The notes beneath the pieces are model-generated. The model ran no database searches. It worked only from the letters and a program-made list of their open reading frames with translations, and was not told where the DNA came from. From Cheiracanthium punctorium (Eukaryota > Arthropoda > Arachnida > Araneae > Cheiracanthiidae): DNA of 64,000 nucleotides. This document shows, in pieces, positions 25,301 through 37,300 of this stretch (positions are counted from its first letter, which is position 1; the number at the start of each line of letters is the position of its first letter). The translations under genes were made by a program, and so were the position numbers. The stretch spans positions 62,001 to 126,000 of the forward strand of contig JAWZYV010013191.1 in NCBI GenBank assembly GCA_038373885.1, read 5' to 3'.

Positions 25301-28300
25301 GTAATCAACAGCTGGCCATCCGCGGGGAGGGGAAATGTTTACTTTTAACTGGAGACTCTTCTCACACATCGATTGCTGTTTCCATTTTAATGGCACCTGG
25401 TAGTCTGTCCGAACTTTGTGCGGATGCAAGAAGGTTTTTAGAAGTTATTTTTTTTATTTCTATAAATTCACCTTTGTGAATATAAACATTGATATCTGAT
25501 TATTTGAAAATAGAAATTGTAAGCTTCGTAAAATAGTGGCAAATACTTTAAAACATTCTATGGGAAGGGGGAGAAAAAAGGAGATTTTTTTACCGTTTAT
25601 CCAATTTCTACCGAAATATATCCGATCAACTTAATAGCTTTTTTAATAAATTAGGTCTAATAAGTAATGCAACATATTTTTTATTTATTTATTTTTTGTT
25701 AATTAAGAAATTATTTTAGAAAACATTGAATTTTATCTGGCATTGACTTCTGACCACGATCAACCCCCCCCCCCCCCCCCAACACACACACACCAACGAT
25801 CACGGCTGCGGCGTTTTTGACGATTTTCTAGCTAACTATGCTCATTTTCGTGGGTGCTGCGTTTCTTCCATAAATTACGGTCATCGCAACGGTCACCGTT
25901 TTTTGTTTATGAAGGGGCACGATTTGCTATTTGGAGATGAAACATTATGGACCAATTCGTTTTTCAACATGTACACATGCATTTTTTTTTTTTTTAATTG
26001 ATATTGTACCTTTTTGAGAAAGAAAAATGGGGGGAAATGTTTTTTTGGTGCAAAATAAATCTGCTGTCTTTAAATGAAAACTTAAAGGAGAAATCAATAC
26101 GCCTTTCATAACTTGTTATTCGAAAAGTTTTTATGTATTCACACTGTTTACAAAAGCGATTCATATGTTTTACCTTTTCGAGCTTTTAAAAAAAAAAAAG
26201 CCCCCTCCTTTGAAATGGGTAACGATCCGCCACAGCTCTATGTATATGTATTTTCCCGATTTGAACTGGCACTATTTTTTTTGGGCCCCACCACTGAAGC
26301 AGGTCACGAGCCGCCACTGGCTGTTATAGAAAGTGGACAGATTCTATTAACGAAAGGGAAGCATAGACTTGCAAAAACATTAAAACTATTAGAAGAAAAT
26401 GAAAAAGCTCAAGAAGAAATTAATAAAAATAAAAAAAAGAATAAATAGAAAACTAGATAACTTATAATACTTAATTTGTAATCTCATTATTAATTTCTCA
26501 TAATCTTAATTTTTAACTTCCCATAATTCTTAATTTCTCTCAACAGTCATTAAATATTTTTTGTTTACATTTGCTTTGTATATTGTGTTCAAGTATTACA
26601 GATGAATATGTAAATATTAGATGAGGTTAAATTACTGATACAAAAGCATATGCTATTAAAAGTACACACATTTAATTATTCTAACCATCAAATTTATTTT
26701 GTTTTCGATACTGCTTACCAATTACGTGTTGTTGTATAAGAGGTATAATATTTAGGTTTTCAAAAATCTCCATTTAGTACTACTTGTGATTTGTAATAGA
26801 ACCAAAGAATGAGATAGAAGCTTTTGTTTTAAAATTTAGTTTTCATTTTATTTGTGCTCTCTTTTTCGAGAGGAAGATTCCCTAAATGATTCTGAAAAAG
26901 AAAAAAAAAAAAAAAGGGACAGGGATTGGCAACCTGTGGCTCGCAAGCCGCATACAAATCATACTCATGGTTCTTGAGTAGGAAAAAAATGACTTAACCA
27001 CAGAAAGGTTGCTGACTCCTGATATGTATTGTTTTTACCAAGTTGCTGATAGCATAGCCTGTATACACCCTTTTTTTTTTTCCAGAGCTTTCCTAAAGTA
27101 CTTTCAAATAGTGTTTTGCTTTTAGCAAATGGTGGTTGCTCGCAAACTTTGCTTTTCTTGTATGCATTTATTGTGTTCCTAAATCTTCAATTTTAGGCTC
27201 CAAAATCATGTTAATTCTGATCTCGAATCTTAGTTTTCCTTTCGGAAACTATTTTTTTGTGCTCTCGAGGTGCTCCCAAATGGAATTTTTCTGCTCCCAA
27301 ATAGAATTTTTCTGCTCCCAAATGGAATTTTTCTGCTCCCGAGGTGCTCCCAAATGAAATTTTTTCTGTTCCCGGGATGCTCCCAAATCGAGTGTTGGAG
27401 TTAACATCCCTGTATTTATGTTTTTCAAATGCATGTGATTTTGCAAATAGAATTTCTGCTTTATTTCAAAAGCATAAATCATTTTGTGCGGGCGATAAAA
27501 CGGTTTTTAATTAATAGTTAGAAAAGTAATTAAAATTTCCGAGCCTTAGGTACACTTTACCGAAGTCATGGGTCCAGGCATGCTCAAATTTTCAAAGTTC
27601 TGCTTTCTGTAGATTTGTCTGGTGAACATTCATTTTTATTATTACAGATAGGTAGATTTGGCATAAAACTGGCTTAATTTCCATGGTATTTAATGTTTTT
27701 CAGATGCACGCGCGCTTCTTTATTGAAGTAATAGCATTCTTGTTAGCTCAAAACATGAATCATTTGATACGGGCGAAACTCGCCAACCATGGCAATGTAA
27801 AAACGGTTTTTAATTAATAATTAAAAAAGTAATTAAAAATCTAAAATTCTAATTAGCCTATAACCAACTCCAGGGTCCCCTCTATATCTAAACCAAAATG
27901 CATCCTAATCGATTCAGCGGTTTAGGCGTGAAAGCGTCATAAACAAACAAACAAACAAACTCACTTTCGCATTTATAATATTAGTTAGGATGTTTTTAAT
28001 ATTTTTGAATAAGGTTGTCAATTTTAATGAAACTAATAGGAAAATTGAAAAATTCAGTAAATTATATATAGTTAGAAATACTATCATAATATAGTGGAAT
28101 ATTTCAGGGAGTAATTTAATTTTTATTACTGATTTGCCAGTTAATTTTATTTCTAATTTTAGAAAAGCTTTTAAAGCTATACAAAATCGACTCATTATGA
28201 ATCTAATAAAATCTCTTTTGCATCTTAGAGGATTTTGTATTGTGTAAAAAAGGGGGGGATTGAGAGAATATTTTAAGCCAGTGATTCCCAACAGGGTCCA

Positions 28301-31300
28301 GGTGGACCTTGGGGGTCTAAAGTGTTCTAGGGTCTATTGGGAGTCGATGATAAATGTTTCTGTTTGAAAAGTTTTTATTTAATTTTTAAGGAATTGATAG
28401 AGTATAATATCCATTTTACTATTTATAAATAGAATACAAATTTGCTTTTGCGATGTAATTCACATATCTAAAGAGGCTGTTCTGCAATTTTTGCATGAAG
28501 TTGTTCAATATAACTAGTGACATACTGGGAAAATATCAGTTATACTTTTTACGCCTTGCAGTTTAGGACTTCAATTTTTAACTTTAACATGTCTTTTATT
28601 AATAAATTGGTGATATTGAACAACTTTGTAATTCCTTTTTTTCCCGTATCTGGAACCATTTTTTTAAGATAAGAACGCTAACTCCAAATTTAGCCAACCA
28701 GGTGGCACTGTAATCTTTTTTCTTCTTTTTCTCCGTAGTGCATGGCAATGTTACTGTACTTATACGACACTTTTATGACTTTAGATCTTGCTATTCATAA
28801 ATGATTTGGGTGACAACAGACTTTAGCGGGCATACTGTATGTGCTACAGTTGCATTTAATTCTGTAAAAGAAATAAAATTTAGTTTTTTTCAATTATTGA
28901 ACTATACTTCAACTTGATGCAATGGTGGTTCTTTTAGGTATCAAAAAAATTAGGGGGTCTATTGAAAAAAGATATTCAAGTGTGTATAAGGGGGTAAAAA
29001 GGTTGGGAAACCCTGGTTTAAACCAATGTTTAAAAAAATCTGATGTGTCCAACACATGACTTCCTTGCACGTCTATTAAATCAAAAATGTTTTCTACGCA
29101 CTTCCTCTAAATTTATTTGTTCTAGCATGTGTGAATAACAAATATGGTTGCGACAAAAGAAACTGCATTTAAATATTATTTGCTTTTTACTTGTTTCAAA
29201 TGAAGTATAATGCATGTTAGTATACTTCATTTAAAATAAGAGAATATGAACAGAATTACTAAATTTAGATTTTTTTCAGGCATTTGGCGAATAGAGACAG
29301 TTATGACAGTATTTGCGAACTGTTTTGTAAAAGAAATATTTATGCTATATGCATGAATTTTAGTCTATGTTAATCAGGAATAGAGCAGCTTTCTATTAGT
29401 GAAAAAGTTTGAGAATCAGTTCTGTAGTTACAGAGATACCCAGAGAGCGTAATGTATTAGAATTATTTTTAATTTTCCTGTAAAGGAACTATTTACGCTA
29501 CATGCATGAATTTTAGCCTATAATACTCAAGAATAGTGTAGCTTACTATCAGTAAAAAAATCTGATGTGTCCAACACATGACTTCCTTGCACGTCCATTA
29601 GATCAAAAATATTTTCGACGCACTTCCTCTAAATTTATTTGTTTGAAAGAGATAAAATATCAACAATAGTAAGGTTTAGCGATTTCTAGCCAAATATTTC
29701 GATATCGCCAAGCTGAGTTCAATTTGAAAGATTTCCTCCTGACACTTTATTTGGCGATATTTCACCAAAAGCCGACAAACTTGAGATAGTTTGCGAGATT
29801 TTGGGGATAGCCAAAGTAGTCATTGACCACAGACTTTCAATGAATTGAATGCATCCATACACCTTAATGTATTTAAAGTCATTTGGCTCACACTGTAAAT
29901 AAATTCCTAGTCGATTGCTATCAAAAAAGATATTGAAAATAGTTAGATATTATAATATAGCTCTAAATACAGAAGTTCAAAATTCTACGGTAAAGGTTTT
30001 AGAGTTATATAAAATACAAAATAATTTTTGGCGCCAAATTTGGCGATATTTCGGCGAAACTCATCAATGTAGACGACAAATGGCGAGATTTTAAGCATGG
30101 ACCAACAATGACAGATTATCGCCAAATTTGGCGATATTTTGCCAAAACTCGCCAAGAACGATGACAAATGGCGATACTTTGGGCATGGATCAAATGACTG
30201 ACTATCGCCAAATTTGGCGACATTTCGGCAAAACTCGCCAAGGTCGAGGACAGACGGCGAGATTTCGGGCATGGACCAAACAATGACTGTCTACAATTGT
30301 ATTATATTGAAGATGCCCATAGACATTAAAGTACTGAAATTCTGTAATAAGCCTGTAGAGAGCGCTGCAAACGCCGTGAAACGGCGCAGTGTGATGTAAG
30401 ACGGAGAACGAGTGGAACCGTTGTTCTGGGAACAACGCATGATGAATACTGCGGTGCGGCAGTGCAATTATAGTAAGATTATTGTAAATATATGTAAATA
30501 ATGACAATAAATTAGTCAAGAATACCACCGAGTAATTACTGTGTGATAACGAGCAGTTGTCTTGTGAGAGGAAGACAACAAAAATTTCAGAAGTGGGATA
30601 AGATTCTATTTAGTGTCTTAGATGCGAGACCTCATAAGCTGAATGCAAACTGTAAGTACAGAACTTTTCATTTAAACTGTTGTTTAAAACATTATTTCGA
30701 TTATTCTAAAGAGTTAGAAAGTATATTTGTTTTACTTGAAAAGAATACTTGACCAAAATATCGCCGAAGATTGAATTTTGAGTCGTGAATATATTATATT
30801 TTTGGATGTTAAGATGGCTTACCTAGCTAAAGGTAGGAAAATTGATTTGCTTGAAATTGCTTCAGAATTGGGCGAAGAGGTATCCGCCGATATTAAACTC
30901 GTTGATTTAAAACGTATTATTGTTGAAAGTAAGCAGTATGAAGAGGAATTTGTAAAAGTTTTGCTAGAGAGAATTATTAATGATAGAATCAGTTCAGAAA
31001 ACGAAGTGAAACTTAAAGAGCAGCAAAATTTTGAGCTAGAAAAATTGCGGTTAGAAACGCAAAGTAAGAAGGATGGAAGTGTGTCCAATAGTATTGAAAA
31101 TAAAAATGTAACAGAAATGCGTTATTTAATGCATAAATATGATCCAAAAATTAGTGATATCAGTCATTTTCTAGTTCTGTTCGAGCGTCAAGCTAGACGT
31201 ATAGAACTAGATGAAGAATTTTGGGTTTCTCAGTTGTTAGGACTGTTACCCTACGAGATAAATCAATTAATAGCACGCGAAAGTGAAGAGAAAGCTAACG

Positions 31301-34300
31301 ATTACAAGCATATTAAGCAGTTATTATTACGGAGATTTAAATTAAGCCCAGAACAGTTTAGGCAAAAATTTGTTGACCATGTCAGATTACCACAAGGTAC
31401 ATGGAAAGATTACTGCTTCGAACTCTCAAATTATTTCCATGAATGGATAAATGGGTTAGATATTTCTACGTTTGAAGAACTAAAGAATTTGATCATTTCC
31501 GATCAATTAAAAAGGAAAGTCCCTTTTGCGATACGCGAACATTTTATCGACGAATGGTCAAAACTAAATAATCCCGAAGATTTAGCGGAAAAACTTGACG
31601 CATATGAAACGGTCCGTTATGGAATGAAGATGTCAACAGGATTTTCAAACTATAGAAATAATTCAAAAAATTGCTCGACTAATGAAAACACCATGAATCG
31701 CGATTGTACGACAAAAACAAACAGGCAATTCAAAAGCGAGTATGGAAATAACACGTTTCATTCCAATCAGTCAAATGATTTTAAAACACATACCAAACCT
31801 AAACGCAATTCTAATATTCTCAATGAAAAGGGTGAATTTAAATGTTTTAATTGTTTAACTTTCGGAACCCATTTTGCTCGTGATTGCCCGAAAGCAAAAG
31901 TCTTTAAAAATTCGTCGGAGCAGAAAAGAGAAAAAGAAAACATCTCTTATACAGCATCACATTCTGAAACTTCGAGTTCAGCAATTTATCTCAAAAAAGT
32001 GCGCATCAATAATGAAGGCCCGATAGAATGTTTATTAGACACGGGGAGTGGTCTATCTCTGTTGAAGAATTCTGTGGCGAAATCATTACAGTTAAATGTT
32101 CTTCCCGACCGGCGCCAGCTGTACGGTATTGGGAATATATTTCAGCCATCTACGATGACCTTGGGTAAAGCAAGAGTTTGTTTGGAAATAGACGATATAA
32201 CACTGGAAGCTACTTTATTTATCGTTGATGATTCAGCACAGTCCTATGACCTACTTTTAGGAAGGGATATTTTGAACGATAAGAGAATCTCATACGGAAA
32301 GTTTGGTGAACATTTTAACTTGTGGTATTCTCATAGCATTCCGTTTGCGAGACTAGAGAATGAAGTTAGGAATGAAAGAATTGTACTTCGCACGGACAAT
32401 CCAATTGAAATTAAAAGTAACTCTATAAACTTTGTTCAGGCTAAAACTTCCGAAATGAGTCAAGGAATGGTTTTGTTTGAAGGTAAAAACGGAAGTCCGG
32501 ATTCGGTGTTAGAGATAAAAAATAATTCCACACTAGTGCCAGTTATGAACATAGGGAATGTTGATATCGAATTAAAGGAAGGTCAATGTGTCGGAAGGGT
32601 ATTGGACATAACCGAAGATTGGGAATTGAGAGAAGTAAATGAAAACTTAAATGATAACATTTGCGTCAAAGAAAATGAAGTATACACTGTACCGAATAGT
32701 AAAAGAGCTATAACACTTGAGGAAATCAAATTTGACTCGTCAATGAATTATAACGAAAAGCTTGAAATTCTTAACTTAATAAATGATTATAGAGACTGTT
32801 TTGCACTTGATTTGAGTGAGTTGGGGTGCACTAATTTGACAAAAATGGACATTAAGGAAGTTGAAGGTAGTAAACCAGTTTTCGCAGCACCTTATAAGAC
32901 AAGTACTGAAGAACGAAATACAATAAAAGAAATCGTTGCAGAGTGGAAGAAAAACGGGATAGTGTCCGAAACTAGATCCCCTTACGCGAGTCCTGTATTG
33001 CTAGTTAGGAAGAAAACTGGGGAACAGCGCTTGGTGGTAGATTATAGAAGGTTGAATAGTCAGACTATAAAGGATAAGTACCCCTTACCCCGAATCGATG
33101 ATATTTTAGAAAATTTAAGTGGTTGCAAATTATTTTGTACTTTAGATCTTGCGCATGGTTATTTGCAGATTCCATTAACAGAAGAAGCAAAATCAAAAAC
33201 ATCTTTCACTACACCAGATGAAACAGGACAATTTGAGAGAATGGTATTCGGATTAGCCAATGCTCCAGCCGAATTTCAGCGCCTAATGTCGCATGTTTTA
33301 GGTCCATTAATGAACACAAAAGTTTTATGTTATTTAGACGACATATTAATTCCTGCAAAGTCTTGGAGAGAAATGATTTCAAAATTAAAGGAAATATTTG
33401 ATCGGTTGAGGGATGCAAATTTAACTTTAAAACTACCCAAATGTGATTTTGGAAAGAGGGAAGTCGAATTCTTGGGATTTATTTTGAATAAAGACGGTGT
33501 CAAACCAGGGTTAAGAAAAATAATGGCTATTAAGGAATTTCCAGAACCAAAAAACGTACACGACTTAAGGAGATTCATTGGGTTGACTAGCTTTTTCAGA
33601 CGATTTGTGAAGAAATATGCAGAGAAAGCTGAACCTTTGACGAAATTAACGCGTAAGAAAGAACGTTTTAAGTGGGAAGAAGCACAAAAGAAAGCATTTG
33701 AAGTACTTAAGAGGGAACTGACAAAACAACCCGTTCTTGCACATTATAATCCAGATTCTGAAACCGAGGTCCACTGTGATGCCAGTTCGTTAGGACTTGC
33801 TGGAATGCTTTTACAGAGAGGTGAAGATAAGAAATGGCATTTAGTATACTGTATAAGTAAGAAAACGACTGAAGCCGAGAGGAGTTACCATTCTAGTAAA
33901 TTGGAACTTATGTCTATCGTGTGGACTTTAGATCGGCTAAGACAGTATTTAATCGGAATAGAATTTACTATAGTTACTGACTGCGAAGCATTAGTATACC
34001 TCAATGCAAATAAGACCAAAAATCCTCAAATCGCTAGATGGTCGAATCTTATTCAAGATTATCAATTCAATATTAAGCATAGAAAGGGAGAGAAAATGGT
34101 TCACATTGATGCTTTGAGTAGGTCACCCGTTGACGAAGAAGCGGACACCTTGGAAACGATCGTAGAAGATAGATTAGAAGTGAACTTGACGTTGACGATA
34201 GAAGAGCAAATTTTGATGATACAACAAGCAGATTCGCAATTAAAAGAAATAATTGAAATCTTAAAGAAAAAAAGTAGCGAAAGAACAAAAGACGAAAAAG

Positions 34301-37300
34301 GAAAAGTGAAGGATTATGTATTGAAAGAGAATAGATTATTTCGTAAGACTAAAGTAAAAGGTGAAGAAAAGTTACTTTATGTCATTCCCAAGTCTATGAG
34401 AAAAAGCTTAGTAGTGAAATTTCATGATTGCTTCGGACATTTTGCAGCTGATAGGACAATCGGAAAAATAAAGGAATTATATTGGTTTCCTTCTATGAAA
34501 CGATATGTCAAACGACACATAGCAATGTGTTTCGAATGCCTGGTAAACAAGATACCATCCGGGAAACAACAAGGCCTACTTCATCCAATAAGTCCTGGTA
34601 AGAGGCCATTTTCTATTATCCACCTTGACCATTTAGGTCCATTTGTTCGAAGTTCAAAAGGCAATCAAGAACTGCTAGTTATTATCGATAACTTCACTAG
34701 GTTTGTACGGCTTGTTCCTAGTAGAAACACCCGAACGAATTATGTCCTGAAAGCATTGAAGGACTTTGTTAACGAGTTTGGATTACCTGATCGAATAATA
34801 AGTGACAGAGGATCATGTTTCACATCGAAAGAATTCGAGGAATATTGTAAAGTCAACGGTATAAAGCACACATTAAACTCGACACGACATCCACAAGCTA
34901 ACGGGATGGTGGAACGCGCGAACAAAACGATACTGGGTGTTATTACAACGTCTATGAAGGATGAGAAGCAAAAGGACTGGGATGCAAAAAATCAAAGACG
35001 TAGAGAAGTATTTAAATAATTCTTTAAATAAAACTTCAAATAAAACACCATTTGAAATGTTACATGGTTATAAGCCGCATTTTAACGACGGATTGCACAG
35101 AAGATTAGCTGACGAAGAAGTTTGGACAGAACCAAAAGTCGTGCAAAATGAAGCAAGGCTAAACATTGAAGAAAATCAAACAAAAATGAAACAGTACTAC
35201 GATAAGAAAAAGTGTCGAATCGCCAAATATGAAGTAGGAGAAATTGTGGTGATGAAACGAGCTCCAAAATCAACAGGAGAACCCACAAAAACTCAACCAA
35301 AATATCGAGGACCTCTAACAATAACTGAAGTACTTCCTAACGACACCTATAGAGTAGAACATTTAGAACCAAAGAAGAAAGGTTATATCTATTCAACAAC
35401 TGCTCACGTAAGCCAGCTGAAACCATGGAGAAGTGAATCGTCTCTAGACAGTGACAATGATAGTGATGACGACCGCGACGAGTCCAGTGATGATGACCAA
35501 AGCCTCCTAGATGATGATGATGACTCCAAAAGAGCACCGAGACGCAACCCTTTCAGAACAGTTCGTACGAAAGACTGACAGACTTTTTTTATAGCTGTGC
35601 CTATGGTAAGAACATTCTTTTTATATCTTATTCCAGAGTGACATTTAGCAGTGACAATAATGAAGAACTTTGAACTCTTTAAGGACTCTTAAGTATAGAT
35701 ATATTATTATTTTTAAATGTAAATGCTAATATTTTGTGTGATGTTGATTTTTCCTATGCATAGGTAAGTAACTTTTATTAGATATGTAATAATATTCAAC
35801 AATCAGGAGATTGTATTGTCAGGAAAGGCCGAATGTAATAAGCCTGTAGAGAGCGCTGCAAACGCCGTGAAACGGCGCAGTGTGATGTAAGACGGAGAAC
35901 GAGTGGAACCGTTGTTCTGGGAACAACGCATGATGAATACTGCGGTGCGGCAGTGCAATTATAGTAAGATTATTGTAAATATATGTAAATAATGACAATA
36001 AATTAGTCAAGAATACCACCGAGTAATTACTGTGTGATAACGAGCAGTTGTCTTGTGAGAGGAAGACAACAATTCTTTTCGGTGGTCCTGTAAATAAACT
36101 CTCCAGTAGATTGGAACCAAAAATCAAGATGCACAACTAGATGTTACAACATTCTTATATATGAAATTTCATAATAGTTTTTGAGATTTGAGAGTTAAAT
36201 ATGCACACACGTACACCAAAAGTCGCCAAGCTTGGCGACTTTTGGCATAGTTCTTGAGGGAGGCACATGACCGCGGTCGGACCATTACCTAACTTATGTG
36301 GTAGGACGGTATTGTGCTTGAAATGGATGAATGCCCCTAAAATTGTCATTGACCGTAATGTATTGGAAATCTTTTGAGTGTTCCTGTAGCAGAACTGTAA
36401 ATGATAAAGACACTTTTTTAAATGGAGAGATTCATTTTCTAACTCTTTACAGCATATATCACTTCTGAGTCGTTTGAAATAGCCCAATACCTCTAAAAAA
36501 CGCTTTGATGAATTTCGACCCATAGAGCGTAATGTATTTCGAATCTTTTAGGCGGTTCTGTAGATAAACTATCCAGTCGAATGGAACCGAAAGGGGAGGT
36601 GCACAACTAGATGTTACAACAATCCTAAATATAAAGTTTCAACATTCTACACCTAATAGTGTTTTGAGATATGCGAGTTTAATGAATTTCGGCCCATTGA
36701 GCGTAATGTATTTCGAATGTTTTGGGAGGTCCTGTAGATAAACTATGCAGTCGAATGGAACCAAAAGGGGAGGTGCACAACTAGATCATAGAACAATCCT
36801 AAATATCAAATCTCAACATTCTACGACCAATAGTTTTTGAGATATGCACGTTACATACATATGTACGTACGTACATACAGACGGCATGGAAAAACTGACC
36901 ACAATAGACTCGCCTCTGGTCAAAATGAGTTGCAGACGCGTTAATATGATCGTGCATGCTAGCCTACGATGAGATGCATCGAAAAAATTCTTTAAATTAA
37001 ATTTAGAGGTAGTCAAAATCAGTTTTTTTTGTCGAAATTTGCCCCCCAAAATTTTTCGGGATCACATTACTTCCTTATACTACGTACAAGGAAGTAAAAA
37101 GAATAAACATCTGGTCTAAGCCGTGATTTAAACCAACATAGTTTAAACCAGACAATTCTCTTTTATTTTCAGTCTTGCAGAGTTCCTACTCTAAGTTTGT
37201 TCCAGAGTTTTTCAAAGTACTTCAAAAATATATTTTTGATGCTGTGTACCTTGGTCTTGGGGGTGGGGAATAACATTTCTTTTTAATAAATTTTTCTTTT

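Larger units (their letters stand above)
24138..27412. mobile_element. hAT-like element, 3.3 kb, with nested insertions
   Basis: Terminal inverted repeats CAGGGATGTTAATTC (24138) and GAGTTAACATCCCTG (ending 27412), flanked by TATTTAT on both sides (24131-24137, 27413-27419). The flanks join into sequence that is present uninterrupted at 27655-27830, so the boundaries are confirmed by an empty paralogous site. No transposase frame is recognised. CAGGG termini suggest hAT, though only 7 bp of duplication match instead of 8. An end of the same family in opposite orientation is at 59287. Confidence 0.75.
30343..36071 (+). mobile_element. young gypsy-type LTR retrotransposon
   Basis: Complete element: 238 bp LTRs that read identical base for base, leader, gag-pol frame, separate 3' frame, 3' LTR, and a 4 bp target duplication ATTC (30339-30342 and 36072-36075). 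Flanks on both sides belong to one dispersed repeat (R3). Identical LTRs mean very recent insertion. The coding region is open except for one frame change in an A run near 34986. Host is the 18 kb Miga intron, in the same orientation as the gene. Confidence 0.97.

Noticed and set aside
26113..26448. Open frame ending in a lysine-rich tail
   Set aside because: It sits in low-complexity, insertion-filled sequence of the hAT-like element and resembles no known domain.
30034..30300. CRISPR-like array
   Set aside because: Units are contiguous 87 bp tandem repeats without unique spacers, in an animal genome.
30778..30813. Twelve-codon extension of the gypsy gag upstream of 30814
   Set aside because: It begins with TTG, not ATG; the first in-frame ATG after the stop at 30772 is 30814 with a good context.
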